Assembly (NCBI RefSeq): GCF_018881595.1
Contig: NZ_JACVQA010000008.1
Span: 352,061 to 416,060, forward strand
Length of the DNA stretch: 64,000 nt
Direction of reading: 5' to 3'
Source: Polynucleobacter sp. UK-Gri1-W3
Lineage (GTDB): Bacteria; Pseudomonadota; Gammaproteobacteria; Burkholderiales; Burkholderiaceae
The notes below the pieces were generated by a model. That model saw nothing but the letters and a program-made list of their open reading frames with translations. It searched no databases and was not told where the DNA came from. A program made the position numbers and the translations under genes. Position 1 is the stretch's first letter, and every line of letters starts with the position of its first letter. Positions 24,723-36,484 of this stretch are shown in pieces.

Positions 24723-25457
24723 GTGGATTCATTCATTCCCTACTTACTCTCCCCCCTAGTCCTGCTTGCGCTCAGTATATGGGAGCGTAAATACCCCCTA
24801 TATGCATATGAAGCAGATAGTGCTTGGCGTATACGCCTTCTGATTTATGCGATTCTTGGTATAGCTGCCACAGCCCTTGTTGGCCTTTTAGTTGAGCCCT
24901 ACCTACACGATATAAGTCCATTTACTCGAATCTCAGAATCATTGAATGCCAGACCTAGCTGGCTAAGTGGGTTTTACGCCTATCTACTGATCACTTTTTT
25001 TGTCTACTGGTGGCATCGCTATCGACACTACAACCATTTTGCATGGAAAGTATTTCATCAAATCCATCACAGCACTTATCGCCTCCAGGCCTTCACGGCT
25101 TTTTATGCTCACCCCTCTGACTTTATTGCCAATGTATTAATCATTAGCTTGGTGAGCTATGGAATACTGGGTTTGAATATTGAAGCCGCCTCTTGGGCTA
25201 CTTTGTGGGTTGCAGTGTTTGAATATTGGGAGCATACAAACATCCGCACGCCTCATTGGTTGGGATATTTTGTAGTCCGCCCTGAAATGCATCGCATTCA
25301 TCACGAGCGCAAACAACATCGCAATAACTATGGCTTACCGATCTGGGATATGGTGTTTGGTACCTATGAGAATTCCAGCCGACCAGTGAAATGTGGTTTT
25401 GATTTAAGCCAAGAAAAGAAGGTTGCAGAAATGCTTGCTTGCAAACAAGTTGAATAA
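24723..25457 (+). CDS. Sterol desaturase/fatty-acid hydroxylase superfamily protein
   Basis: A 244-residue integral membrane di-iron enzyme with about five helices. The histidine boxes are present in order: WWHRYRHYNHFAWKVFHQIHHS and EMHRIHHERKQHRNNYGLPIWDMVFGTYE. These are the HX3-4H, HX2-3HH and C-terminal HX2HH clusters that bind two irons and hydroxylate or desaturate lipid chains with O2. The start is GTG, with AGGAG seven bases upstream, which makes it one of the few clearly Shine-Dalgarno-led genes here. It is followed by a strong terminator. Confidence 0.9.
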   Translation: MDSFIPYLLSPLVLLALSIWERKYPLYAYEADSAWRIRLLIYAILGIAATALVGLLVEPYLHDISPFTRISESLNARPSWLSGFYAYLLITFFVYWWHRYRHYNHFAWKVFHQIHHSTYRLQAFTAFYAHPSDFIANVLIISLVSYGILGLNIEAASWATLWVAVFEYWEHTNIRTPHWLGYFVVRPEMHRIHHERKQHRNNYGLPIWDMVFGTYENSSRPVKCGFDLSQEKKVAEMLACKQVE

Positions 25458-25487
25458 AAAAAGCCCCCAATTAAGGGGGCTTTTTAA
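25456..25487. terminator. Bidirectional intrinsic terminator
   Basis: A7 GCCCCC, a short AATTAA loop, then GGGGGC T5 lies between the plus-strand desaturase gene and the minus-strand tRNA cluster. The A- and T-tracts on both sides let it work in both directions. Confidence 0.9.
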
Positions 25488-25493
25488 TTGTCT

Positions 25494-25570
25494 TGGCGGA
25501 ACGGACGGGACTCGAACCCGCGACCCTCGGCGTGACAGGCCGATATTCTAACCAACTGAACTACCGCTCC
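25494..25570 (-). tRNA. tRNA-Asp (GTC)
   Basis: A 77-nt cloverleaf on the minus strand from GGAGCGG to an encoded CCA. The anticodon loop reads CCTGTCACG with anticodon GTC, and the T-arm is GTTCGAGTC. It is the last gene of a three-tRNA group, ahead of the intrinsic terminator. Confidence 0.97.
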
Positions 25571-25622
25571 AAATACATCGCGTAACGCAACATCATACAT
25601 CTTTACTGCAACCAGAAGAATC

Positions 25623-25698
25623 TGGCGTCCCCAGGGGGATTCGAACCCCCGTACTCACCGTGAAAGGGTGATGTCCTAGGCCTCTAGACGATGGGGAC
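25623..25698 (-). tRNA. tRNA-Glu (TTC)
   Basis: A 76-nt cloverleaf from GTCCCCA to an encoded CCA. The anticodon stem-loop CACCCTTTCACGGTG gives anticodon TTC, and the T-arm is GGTTCGAATCC. Confidence 0.97.
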
Positions 25699-25733
25699 CT
25701 GGACTAAAACTAACTACTATTGTTTTAAATGCT

Positions 25734-25809
<76 letters not shown>

Positions 25810-25887
25810 GAAATCTCGCGATAAAACTACAAGACACTCAAAACAATCCAAGATTTTATCCTATTTTTGTGCAGGTGCGCAAATTCC

Positions 25888-27285
25888 TTACTGAATTACC
25901 TTGGAGAGCCTCTTTACAACCTCTTCCTTACCCAAAACTACCAATACAGAATCAATGGCTGGCGTCTGTGTGGTGGCAAATAATGCGTATCTGACAGGCA
26001 TTGCTAAAGCAGGCATTTTAATTTGATATTTTGCTAGCACTTGCTTAAAAACAGCAGCATATGCCTCTTTAGTTGGCTCAGCCGCAGAGATGCCATCGGT
26101 TAAATCCTTCAATGCAGGAATAACGGCATCAGCAATATTTTCTTTAATTTGATCTGCACTTAAATTAGGAGCCGGCGAGTAAAACAACTTGGCCCCTTCA
26201 GCAATTTCAATCAAAGTATTGGCGCGATCTTTTAGCAATCCAACAACCTGCACAAAGTCTGGACCAGATTCAGTATCCATACCAAGTTGATGTGCAAATG
26301 GTTTTGTTGCTATCGCTAATTTAGCTGGATCTGCGTTTTGAATGTATTGGTGATTTAACCAAAGTAATTTTTCCGGATTGTGTTGCGCTGGTGAGCGCCC
26401 TAAACTTTCTAGGTCAAACCAATCCACAAATTGTTCTTTGGTAAACACTTCAGCATCGCCATGAGACCACCCAAGGCGTGCCAGATAATTGAGGATGGCC
26501 TCAGGTAGATATCCTACTTTTTGGTAATCGCGCACACTCATCGCCCCATTGCGCTTGCTCATCTTTTCGCCGGAATCATTTAGTACCGTTGGCAAATGGG
26601 CATATACAGGCGGTATGCCACCAAGCGCCTTCATGATATTGATTTGCCTAGGTGTATTGTTCACGTGATCATCACCCCGAATGACATGGGTAATATTCAT
26701 ATCCATGTCATCTATCACTACGCAAAAGTTATAAGTAGGCGTTCCATCTGGTCTGGCAATCACCAGATCATCAAGCTCATCATTGCTGATTTCTATTTGA
26801 CCTTTGACGGCATCATTCCAAATGACGGACCCGCCAATTGGATTCTTAAAACGAATGACCGGACTCACGCCTTCTGGAACGGGAGGTAATACCTTTCCAG
26901 GTTCGGGCCTCCATAGGCCGTTATAGCGAGGCTTTTCTTTATTGGCCATTTGTTGATCACGCAGCCGATTGAGCTCTTCCTCACTCATGTAGCAGGGATA
27001 GGCTAATCCAGCATCCAGCATTTGTTTTACGACCTCACGATATCGATCAATGCGTTGCATTTGATAGATTGGGCCCTCATCTAAATCAAGGCCAAGCCAT
27101 GCCATTCCCTCGATGATGACGTCGACCGCCTCTTGGGTAGAACGCTCTAAATCGGTATCCTCAATTCTGAGAATAAAGTCGCCTTTATTGTGGCGAGCAA
27201 ATGCCCACGGATAAAGAGCGCTGCGAAGGTTTCCCAGATGAATAAAGCCCGTGGGACTAGGGGCGAATCGTGTACGAATATGCAT
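25888..27285 (-). CDS. gltX: Glutamyl-tRNA synthetase
   Basis: A 465-residue class I synthetase. The N-terminal [21 protein letters not shown] has the HIGH-type motif (HLGN), and the second signature is [10 protein letters not shown] (KMSKR). [21 protein letters not shown] and the C-terminal helical anticodon-binding region follow. It sits just upstream of three tRNA genes on the same strand, one of them tRNA-Glu. A GATAAT on the minus strand ends seven bases before the ATG and no ribosome site is visible. Confidence 0.97.
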   Translation of the reverse strand: MHIRTRFAPSPTGFIHLGNLRSALYPWAFARHNKGDFILRIEDTDLERSTQEAVDVIIEGMAWLGLDLDEGPIYQMQRIDRYREVVKQMLDAGLAYPCYMSEEELNRLRDQQMANKEKPRYNGLWRPEPGKVLPPVPEGVSPVIRFKNPIGGSVIWNDAVKGQIEISNDELDDLVIARPDGTPTYNFCVVIDDMDMNITHVIRGDDHVNNTPRQINIMKALGGIPPVYAHLPTVLNDSGEKMSKRNGAMSVRDYQKVGYLPEAILNYLARLGWSHGDAEVFTKEQFVDWFDLESLGRSPAQHNPEKLLWLNHQYIQNADPAKLAIATKPFAHQLGMDTESGPDFVQVVGLLKDRANTLIEIAEGAKLFYSPAPNLSADQIKENIADAVIPALKDLTDGISAAEPTKEAYAAVFKQVLAKYQIKMPALAMPVRYALFATTQTPAIDSVLVVLGKEEVVKRLSKVIQ

Positions 27286-27292
27286 AAATCAC

Positions 27293-27343
27293 ATTATCTC
27301 AGGTCGTGAATGATGGGACTAAATCTGAAAAAAAGTGGATACT
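27293..27343. promoter_or_regulatory. Divergent -10 elements for gltX (minus) and hslO (plus)
   Basis: GATAAT on the minus strand (27293-27298) is seven bases from the gltX ATG. GATACT on the plus strand (27338-27343) is seven bases from the hslO ATG. Neither start codon has a Shine-Dalgarno sequence. Confidence 0.45.
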
Positions 27344-27350
27344 TTGAGCT

Positions 27351-28316
27351 ATGAACGAATTACTTGTCTTTATGTGTGATGGCGCCCCGGTACGCGGTGA
27401 GATTGTGTCAATTGGCAGCGCCTGGCAGGCTGTTTTAGAGCGTCGAAATGACCCCCCTGCCATCCGCCGCATTCTGGGCGACTTTGTAGGTGCAGCCACC
27501 CTTTTAAGCGCTAGTCTGAAATTTGATGGAACTCTGATTATTCAAGCCCAAAGCAAGGGCCCAATCCAACTGCTTGTGGTGGAATGTAAATCGGATTTAT
27601 CGATGCGCGCGACGGTTAAGCTCTCGGTTGACCCTTCAGACATTGCCCTTGATGCATCCCTGGCAGACCTATTAGACGTAAGCTCCAGCGGAAGATTGGT
27701 TATTACCCTCGACCCTGCTGATCGTGAGCCTGGGCAAGCCCCCTATCAAGGTATAGTCGCCCTTCAGGACCATCAGGGATCCGTAATAAAGCCCGTTACC
27801 AGCGCTGCTGAAGCGATAGCGCTATATATGCAAAATTCTGAGCAGCTAGATACGCGTATATGGCTTGCCTCAAGTGACACCCATGTCGGTGGCTTGTTGT
27901 TGCAACGCTTGCCAAATTCAGGTGGCCATGCCCATTTGGACCCACAGATTGCTACTGAAGGTTGGTCGCGCATTCAAACGCTTGGCGAAACAATTACCAA
28001 TGAAGAATTACTTACCCTCCCCCCAGAAACCATCTTAAGGAGGCTCTTTTTAGAGGAGTCCGCCGAGAATGGTGTGAGAAGTTTCCCCGCCATACCCATT
28101 CGCTTTGCATGTCGCTGTTCTCGTACCAAGGTTGCTGATATTTTACGAATGCTCGGTGAGCAAGAGGTTCAAAGCATACTGGCAGAACAAGGCGCCGTTG
28201 AGACCATTTGCGATTTCTGCGCAAAGCCCTATCGCTTTGATGCAGTTGATTGCTTGCAAGTATTTAAGACTGATTTATTAAGTGATGCTACAAGACCGCC
28301 ATCCAGCGGTCATTAG
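27351..28316 (+). CDS. hslO: Redox-regulated chaperone Hsp33
   Basis: A 321-residue protein of the Hsp33 family, slightly longer than the E. coli protein. The C-terminal redox switch has four zinc-binding Cys in the expected spacing: FACRCSRTK (CxC) and, about 30 residues later, ICDFCAKPYRF (CxxC). The N-terminal chaperone domain includes RRILGDFVGAATLLSASLKFDG. Oxidation releases the zinc and activates holdase activity. It is divergent from gltX. Confidence 0.95.
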   Translation: MNELLVFMCDGAPVRGEIVSIGSAWQAVLERRNDPPAIRRILGDFVGAATLLSASLKFDGTLIIQAQSKGPIQLLVVECKSDLSMRATVKLSVDPSDIALDASLADLLDVSSSGRLVITLDPADREPGQAPYQGIVALQDHQGSVIKPVTSAAEAIALYMQNSEQLDTRIWLASSDTHVGGLLLQRLPNSGGHAHLDPQIATEGWSRIQTLGETITNEELLTLPPETILRRLFLEESAENGVRSFPAIPIRFACRCSRTKVADILRMLGEQEVQSILAEQGAVETICDFCAKPYRFDAVDCLQVFKTDLLSDATRPPSSGH

Positions 28317-28320
28317 ACAA

Positions 28321-28626
28321 TCATTGCTTTGTAGCTTGCGCATCTGATGATTTATCCGCTGGCAAGATTTGTACAAAAAACTCGCCCTCTTTGATTAAGC
28401 CATGCTCAACACGAGCACGCTCTTCAATTGCTCGAGTACCATCCTTGAGATCTTTCACATCCCCAGATAACTTGGCATTACGCAGAGCCAAGAGGCTATT
28501 TTTAGCCTCTTGAAGCTCCACCTGGCGCTCCATCTCATAAACTTTTAACCATCCACCCTTCCCCAGCCAAAGGGGGTACTGGATTGCTATTAGCAAAACC
28601 AGCATGGAGTAGATGACTATTCGCAT
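28321..28626 (-). CDS. ftsB: Cell division protein FtsB (septum formation initiator family)
   Basis: A 101-residue bitopic protein with a short cytoplasmic N-terminus, one membrane helix (about residues 3-22, [17 protein letters not shown]), then a coiled coil ([33 protein letters not shown]) and the conserved tail [22 protein letters not shown]. FtsB joins FtsL and FtsQ in the divisome. It follows eno, as in most proteobacteria. Confidence 0.93.
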   Translation of the reverse strand: MRIVIYSMLVLLIAIQYPLWLGKGGWLKVYEMERQVELQEAKNSLLALRNAKLSGDVKDLKDGTRAIEERARVEHGLIKEGEFFVQILPADKSSDAQATKQ

Positions 28627-28652
28627 ATGCTATTCAATAAGCCGGAAATATC

Positions 28653-29978
<1,326 letters not shown>

Positions 29979-29997
29979 TTAACTAATTTGCTTCAAG

Positions 29998-30861
29998 TTA
30001 CACAAAGCTATCTTCTAAAAATGAACCAGCTGACTTTACAGCGCTGTCTATGGCTACTAATGACTCTAGGAGCTCTTTCATGCGATCCAATGGAACAGCA
30101 TTAGGACCATCAGATAAAGCTTTTGCTGGATCTGGATGAGTTTCCATAAAGAGTCCACTAATACCTACCGCTACAGCTGCACGAGCTAGAACTGGTACAA
30201 ATTCGCGTTGACCACCGCTTGAGTTACCTTGGCCCCCTGGCAACTGAACAGAATGAGTTGCATCAAAAACAACCGGTGCTTTTGACTCACGCAAAATTGC
30301 TAAGCTGCGCATGTCCGAGACTAGGTTGTTATAGCCAAAAGATGCGCCGCGCTCACAAACCATAAATTGATCAGCAAGGCCCTTTTCAGTGGCGGCTACA
30401 CGTGCTTTTTCAATCACGTTGAGCATCTCATGCGGTGAAAGAAACTGACCTTTTTTAAAATTCACAGGCTTACCACTTTGAGCGCAGGCTCTAATGAAGT
30501 CGGTTTGTCTGCACAAGAATGCTGGGGTTTGCAATACGTCCACAACGCTAGCGACAGCAGTGATTTCACTGATATCGTGAACGTCGGTCAATACAGGAAC
30601 ATCGACTTGCTTTTTGACTTTAGCCAAAATCTCTAAGCCTTTATCCATTCCAAGACCACGAAAAGACGTGCCTGAAGAGCGATTCGCTTTATCAAACGAA
30701 GACTTGTAGATAAATGGAATCTTTAAAGCGGTAGTGATTTCTTTTAACTGGCCGGCGATATCAATAGCAGACTGCTCTGATTCAATAACACAAGGACCGG
30801 CAATCAAAAAGAAGCGGTGATCTAAACCAACATCAAAACCACATAGTTTGAATGTGCTCAT
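29998..30861 (-). CDS. kdsA: 3-deoxy-8-phosphooctulonate (KDO-8-P) synthase
   Basis: A 287-residue TIM-barrel enzyme that condenses arabinose-5-phosphate with phosphoenolpyruvate for lipopolysaccharide core synthesis. Motifs are [64 protein letters not shown] and [13 protein letters not shown]. It is preceded by AAGGAAGA and lies 9 nt after the pyrG stop. Confidence 0.98.
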   Translation of the reverse strand: MSTFKLCGFDVGLDHRFFLIAGPCVIESEQSAIDIAGQLKEITTALKIPFIYKSSFDKANRSSGTSFRGLGMDKGLEILAKVKKQVDVPVLTDVHDISEITAVASVVDVLQTPAFLCRQTDFIRACAQSGKPVNFKKGQFLSPHEMLNVIEKARVAATEKGLADQFMVCERGASFGYNNLVSDMRSLAILRESKAPVVFDATHSVQLPGGQGNSSGGQREFVPVLARAAVAVGISGLFMETHPDPAKALSDGPNAVPLDRMKELLESLVAIDSAVKSAGSFLEDSFV

Positions 30862-30870
30862 ATTCTTCCT

Positions 30871-32535
<1,665 letters not shown>

Positions 32536-32557
32536 TTAAGCTCTGTTGGAAAAAGTA

Positions 32558-32563
32558 ATTATA
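32558..32563 (-). promoter_or_regulatory. Predicted -10 of the pyrG operon
   Basis: TATAAT on the minus strand, with TTGCTT 15 bp upstream as a weak -35. The resulting leader of about 19 nt is too short for an attenuator, so the Gram-positive type of pyrG control is unlikely here. Confidence 0.5.
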
Positions 32564-32644
32564 ACGACAGAGAGACGTAAGCAATCAATTTCAAATTCGG
32601 TAACATGGCAAGAACATTCATTTATCTGAGCTAATTTAGACCAT

Positions 32645-32833
32645 ATGCGCCTTATATTTGCAGTCCTCCTCACCCTTCTATCCCTCTTTTATTTCCTACC
32701 TTTTGCGATTGCCTTCAGTAAGAAAAGGGCTAATTCCGGGGCTATTTTTGCCCTAAATCTCTTTTTGGGCTGGTCCCTCATTGGCTGGGTTGTTGCACTA
32801 GTGTGGGCAATGAAGGATGAGCAGACCCTGTAA
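32645..32833 (+). CDS. Superinfection-immunity-type small membrane protein
   Basis: A 62-residue protein with two membrane helices (about residues 2-23 and 33-56) joined by a short basic loop. The second half, ALNLFLGWSLIGWVVALVWA, matches the conserved pattern of the superinfection immunity family named after phage T4 Imm, which blocks entry of a second phage's DNA. Such proteins are also common in bacterial chromosomes, where the role is not proved. It stands alone between pyrG and acnB. A TAATTT ends seven bases before the ATG. Confidence 0.78.
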   Translation: MRLIFAVLLTLLSLFYFLPFAIAFSKKRANSGAIFALNLFLGWSLIGWVVALVWAMKDEQTL

Positions 32834-32966
32834 GCAGCTAGGATTGGCTGCGCCTGAAGTGCAAATCTTGAGGTTAATTACGTAAAAACCCTAATATTTC
32901 TATTAATAGCCCATTTTTGAGCGAAATTAGGGCTTTAAACTCTTATATAAGACTTAAATAAGCAAC

Positions 32967-32972
32967 TATAAT
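32967..32972 (+). promoter_or_regulatory. Predicted -10 of acnB
   Basis: A perfect TATAAT lies in the 206-bp gap before acnB and predicts a leader of about 60 nt. Upstream in the same gap CCCTAAT and ATTAGGG form an inverted repeat (about 32888-32932), and the leader contains GGGA...TCCC. No regulator can be named from these. Confidence 0.5.
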
Positions 32973-33039
32973 TTGGACAATCGGGAGAAAATTCCCTTTT
33001 GGCCTTTCTATTGACCACTTTTACCTCATAGGAAACACA

Positions 33040-35625
33040 ATGTTAGAAGCCTATAACGCCCAAGTTGCCGAACGTGCAGCCCTTGGAATTCCAGCTCTTC
33101 CTCTAACCAAAGACCAAACTGCTGATTTGGTGAAGTTACTGAAAAATCCTCCTGCTGGCAAAGAAGCCGAGCTTGTTGAATTAATTACCGACCGCGTTCC
33201 TGCTGGCGTAGATGAAGCAGCCAAAGTAAAAGCTGAATTTTTAGATGCTGTTGCCAAAGGCACAGAAAAATCTCCATTAATTTCCCGCATACGCGCTACC
33301 GAATTGTTGGGTACGATGCTCGGCGGTTACAACATTAAGCCATTAGTAGAGCTACTTTCTGACGCGGAATGTGGCGCAGCAGCAGCTGAAGCACTCAAGA
33401 AAACACTCTTGATGTTTGATTACTTTAATGACGTGCAAGAGCTTGCCGAAAAAGGCAATGCGAACGCTAAAGCAGTCATGCAAAGTTGGGCAAATGCAGA
33501 GTGGTTTACTGCTCGCCCTGCTGTACCAGAAAGTATGAAGCTCACTGTATTCAAAGTCACTGGTGAAACAAACACCGACGATCTTTCTCCTGCACCAGAT
33601 GCATGGAGTCGTCCTGATATTCCATTGCATGCAACGATCATGCTAAAGAACCCGCGTCCTGGCATTGAGCCAGATGAGACTGGTGTTCGCGGACCAATGA
33701 AACAAATTGCTGCACTCCAGAAAAAAGGCAATCAAATTGCTTACGTTGGAGACGTGGTTGGAACAGGATCTTCACGTAAATCCGCCACCAACTCCGTTCT
33801 CTGGTGGACAGGTCAAGACATTCCATTCGTTCCAAACAAGCGTTATGGTGGTGTGTGCTTAGGCACTAATATTGCCCCAATCTTCTTTAATACTATGGAA
33901 GATTCAGGAGCGCTACCAATTGAATTAGATGTCTCCCAAATGAACATGGGCGATGAGATTGAGCTTCGTCCATACGAAGGCAAAGTATTTAAAAATGGTA
34001 GCGAGATCACGAGCTTTACATTGAAATCCCCAGTGATCTTGGATGAAGTCCGTGCAGGTGGTCGTATTCCTTTGATTATTGGTCGCGGATTAACTGCTAA
34101 AGCGCGTGCTGCCCTTGGATTACCTGCTTCTACTGAGTTCCGCTTGCCTGTTAATCCTGTGGACAACAAAAAAGGTTTCAGCTTGGCGCAAAAGATGGTT
34201 GGTCGCGCATGCGGCTTACCCGAAGGCCAAGGCGTTCGCCCCGGCACATACTGTGAGCCACACATGACTACTGTTGGCTCACAGGACACTACTGGTCCTA
34301 TGACCCGTGATGAGCTAAAAGATTTGGCTTGCCTTGGCTTCTCATCTGATCTTGTAATGCAGTCCTTCTGCCACACTTCAGCTTATCCAAAGCCAGTAGA
34401 TATTCGGACTCAACATGAACTGCCACCATTCATGACCAATCGTGGCGGGGTTGCCCTACGTCCAGGCGATGGTGTGATCCATAGCTGGTTAAACCGCTTA
34501 CTCCTCCCAGACACATGCGGCACCGGTGGCGACAGCCATACACGCTTTCCAATTGGTATCTCCTTCCCTGCAGGTTCAGGCTTGGTGGCCTTTGCTGCCG
34601 CCACTGGTGTAATGCCGTTGGATATGCCTGAGTCTGTATTGGTTCGCTTCAAGGGCAAGATGCAACCTGGTATTACTTTGCGTGATCTAGTGAATGCCAT
34701 TCCTTTGTATGCAATCAAGAAAGGTTTGCTCACCGTTGAAAAGCAAGGCAAAAAGAATATTTTCTCTGGCCGCATTCTCGAAATCGAAGGTCTACCTGAC
34801 CTTAAAGTTGAACAAGCATTTGAATTGTCTGATGCTTCTGCTGAGCGTTCTGCTGGTGGTTGTACGGTTCACCTGAACAAAGAGCCAATCATCGAGTACA
34901 TGACATCAAACATCACATTGATGAAATGGATGATTGCTAACGGTTACGAAGATAAGCGTACTCTTGGTCGCCGAATTAAAGCCATGGAAGCTTGGATTGC
35001 CAATCCACAACTTCTCAAAGCGGATGCAAATGCTGACTATGCAGAGATTATCGAAATTAATATTGATGAAATCAAAGAACCTATCCTTGCATGCCCTAAC
35101 GATCCAGATGACGTCAAGATATTGTCTGAAGTAGCTGGTGACAAAATTGATGAGGTGTTTATTGGCTCATGCATGACTAACATTGGCCACTTCCGTGCAG
35201 CCGGTCAGGTTTTGCAGGGTAAGAAAGATATGCCAACCCGCTTATGGGTAGCACCTCCAACTAAGATGGATGCAATGGTTTTAATGGAAGAAGGCTACTA
35301 CGGTATGTTGGGTGCTGCTGGTGCGCGTATGGAAAGCCCAGGCTGCTCACTATGTATGGGTAACCAAGCTCAAATCCGTAAAGGATCAACAGCCGTTTCA
35401 ACCTCTACACGCAACTTCCCTAATCGCTTGGGTATTGATACTCGCGTGTATTTGGCTTCTGCTGAATTGGCATCTGTTGCAGCCCTTCTAGGTCGTCTAC
35501 CTACTCCTGCTGAGTATTTAGAGCAAGTGAAGGCGCTTGATGCCAAAGCTGGTGATGTTTATAAATACATGAGTTTTGATAAGCTCAAGTCGTTTAGCGA
35601 TGTTGCAGATACAGTAACGGTTTAA
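33040..35625 (+). CDS. acnB: Aconitate hydratase B
   Basis: An 861-residue aconitase of the AcnB type, with the N-terminal HEAT-like domain and the swivel domain ahead of the catalytic core ([27 protein letters not shown], then [18 protein letters not shown]). The 4Fe-4S ligands are in [15 protein letters not shown] and [13 protein letters not shown]. It interconverts citrate and isocitrate in the TCA cycle and may bind mRNA when the cluster is lost. The ATG has AGGAAACACA upstream. A bidirectional terminator follows. Confidence 0.98.
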   Translation: MLEAYNAQVAERAALGIPALPLTKDQTADLVKLLKNPPAGKEAELVELITDRVPAGVDEAAKVKAEFLDAVAKGTEKSPLISRIRATELLGTMLGGYNIKPLVELLSDAECGAAAAEALKKTLLMFDYFNDVQELAEKGNANAKAVMQSWANAEWFTARPAVPESMKLTVFKVTGETNTDDLSPAPDAWSRPDIPLHATIMLKNPRPGIEPDETGVRGPMKQIAALQKKGNQIAYVGDVVGTGSSRKSATNSVLWWTGQDIPFVPNKRYGGVCLGTNIAPIFFNTMEDSGALPIELDVSQMNMGDEIELRPYEGKVFKNGSEITSFTLKSPVILDEVRAGGRIPLIIGRGLTAKARAALGLPASTEFRLPVNPVDNKKGFSLAQKMVGRACGLPEGQGVRPGTYCEPHMTTVGSQDTTGPMTRDELKDLACLGFSSDLVMQSFCHTSAYPKPVDIRTQHELPPFMTNRGGVALRPGDGVIHSWLNRLLLPDTCGTGGDSHTRFPIGISFPAGSGLVAFAAATGVMPLDMPESVLVRFKGKMQPGITLRDLVNAIPLYAIKKGLLTVEKQGKKNIFSGRILEIEGLPDLKVEQAFELSDASAERSAGGCTVHLNKEPIIEYMTSNITLMKWMIANGYEDKRTLGRRIKAMEAWIANPQLLKADANADYAEIIEINIDEIKEPILACPNDPDDVKILSEVAGDKIDEVFIGSCMTNIGHFRAAGQVLQGKKDMPTRLWVAPPTKMDAMVLMEEGYYGMLGAAGARMESPGCSLCMGNQAQIRKGSTAVSTSTRNFPNRLGIDTRVYLASAELASVAALLGRLPTPAEYLEQVKALDAKAGDVYKYMSFDKLKSFSDVADTVTV

Positions 35626-35663
35626 TTGGGCATGACCCTCAGTCTTTAATGAGGCTGAGAAAT

Positions 35664-35693
35664 AAAAAAGGCGATCAAACGATCGCCTTTTTT
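35664..35693. terminator. Bidirectional intrinsic terminator after acnB
   Basis: AAAAAGGCGATC, loop AAAC, GATCGCCTTTTTT: a perfect stem with A- and T-tracts, placed between convergent acnB and the spermidine-synthase-like gene. It should end both transcripts. Confidence 0.92.
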
Positions 35694-35709
35694 ATTGTCT
35701 AGGATATAT

Positions 35710-36483
35710 TTAGATAGAAAGCTTTAATTCTTGCCTTGCATTCTCACGGCTGATACCGGACACCCACTTATTAGTTGGCAATCCCGTCTTCTCAAGAATG
35801 AGCTTTGCACGTTTAGATACATCCTTCCATTCTGCCTCGAGTTTGGGTCCTTTGAATGCAATCGCCACGACATTGCAATCATGGGACTCTGGAAATAAGA
35901 GCACCCTGTTATCAAAAGCCTCACAGATATTCCGAAGGTTTACGTCAAAGCTTTTGTGCCTTGAAAAAAGATTAACCGTCATCACTCCTGGACCTTTGAG
36001 GATGTTGTAGCAGCCTTTGTAGAAATCTAAGGAGCTTGCTGAAGGCCCATCACAGATTGCATCATAGAGATCAACCTGCACTGCATCAAACTGTTCTATG
36101 TATTTTTTGTCTTGAACGAAAACTTTAGCATCCATTTGAAGTGTTTCAAGCCTGCGATCATCATTGGGCGTAAAAAACATCGATCTTGCAGAAACGATTA
36201 CCGCAGGATTGAATTCGACAACAGTGGTTTTAACTGCTGGACAATAACTATGCTGAAATTTAGTTAAGGCACCAGTACCTAAGCCAAGCTGAGCAACGCG
36301 CATTCCCGGCTTAGTCTCCAAGAAGAGTAACCATGCCATCATTTGCTGGTTGTACTCAAGATAAATCTCTTCGGGATCCCGCAAGCGCATCGCACCCTGA
36401 ATCAATTCAGTTCCAAAATGAAGGTATCGAATGCCGCCACTTTCTGAAAAAGTAACTGGTTCCACTAAGTGCTTAGTGGACAA
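35710..36483 (-). CDS. Spermidine synthase-like (polyamine aminopropyltransferase family) protein
   Basis: A 257-residue Rossmann-fold methyltransferase-like protein. The cofactor loop is VAQLGLGTGALTKFQ, the acidic strand end is TTVVEFNPAVIVSAR, and VQVDLYDAICDGPSASSLDFYKG resembles the catalytic loop of the SpeE family. Several of these short proteins are not true spermidine synthases, so the substrate is open. The frame continues 57 nt further into purL, but a TTG at 36483, one base after the purL stop, is a more sensible start. A 9-bp dyad covers codons 2-8. Confidence 0.8.
   Translation of the reverse strand: MSTKHLVEPVTFSESGGIRYLHFGTELIQGAMRLRDPEEIYLEYNQQMMAWLLFLETKPGMRVAQLGLGTGALTKFQHSYCPAVKTTVVEFNPAVIVSARSMFFTPNDDRRLETLQMDAKVFVQDKKYIEQFDAVQVDLYDAICDGPSASSLDFYKGCYNILKGPGVMTVNLFSRHKSFDVNLRNICEAFDNRVLLFPESHDCNVVAIAFKGPKLEAEWKDVSKRAKLILEKTGLPTNKWVSGISRENARQELKLSI
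36461..36480. repeat. Perfect 9-bp dyad at the start of the speE-like gene
   Basis: TCCACTAAG (36461-36469) and CTTAGTGGA (36472-36480) are separated by two bases. It lies just downstream of the purL stop and covers the first codons of the speE-like gene. It could be an operator, an RNA hairpin that limits translation, or an end-of-purL processing signal. Confidence 0.5.
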
Positions 36484-36484
36484 C

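Noticed and set aside
32645-32833. Prophage or defence island around the superinfection-immunity-type gene
   Set aside because: Its flanks are pyrG and acnB, with no integrase, repeats or phage genes; only the single small gene is supported.
33843-34376. 177-codon open frame on the minus strand of acnB
   Set aside because: It is fully antisense to conserved aconitase sequence, has no recognisable domain and no promoter of its own.
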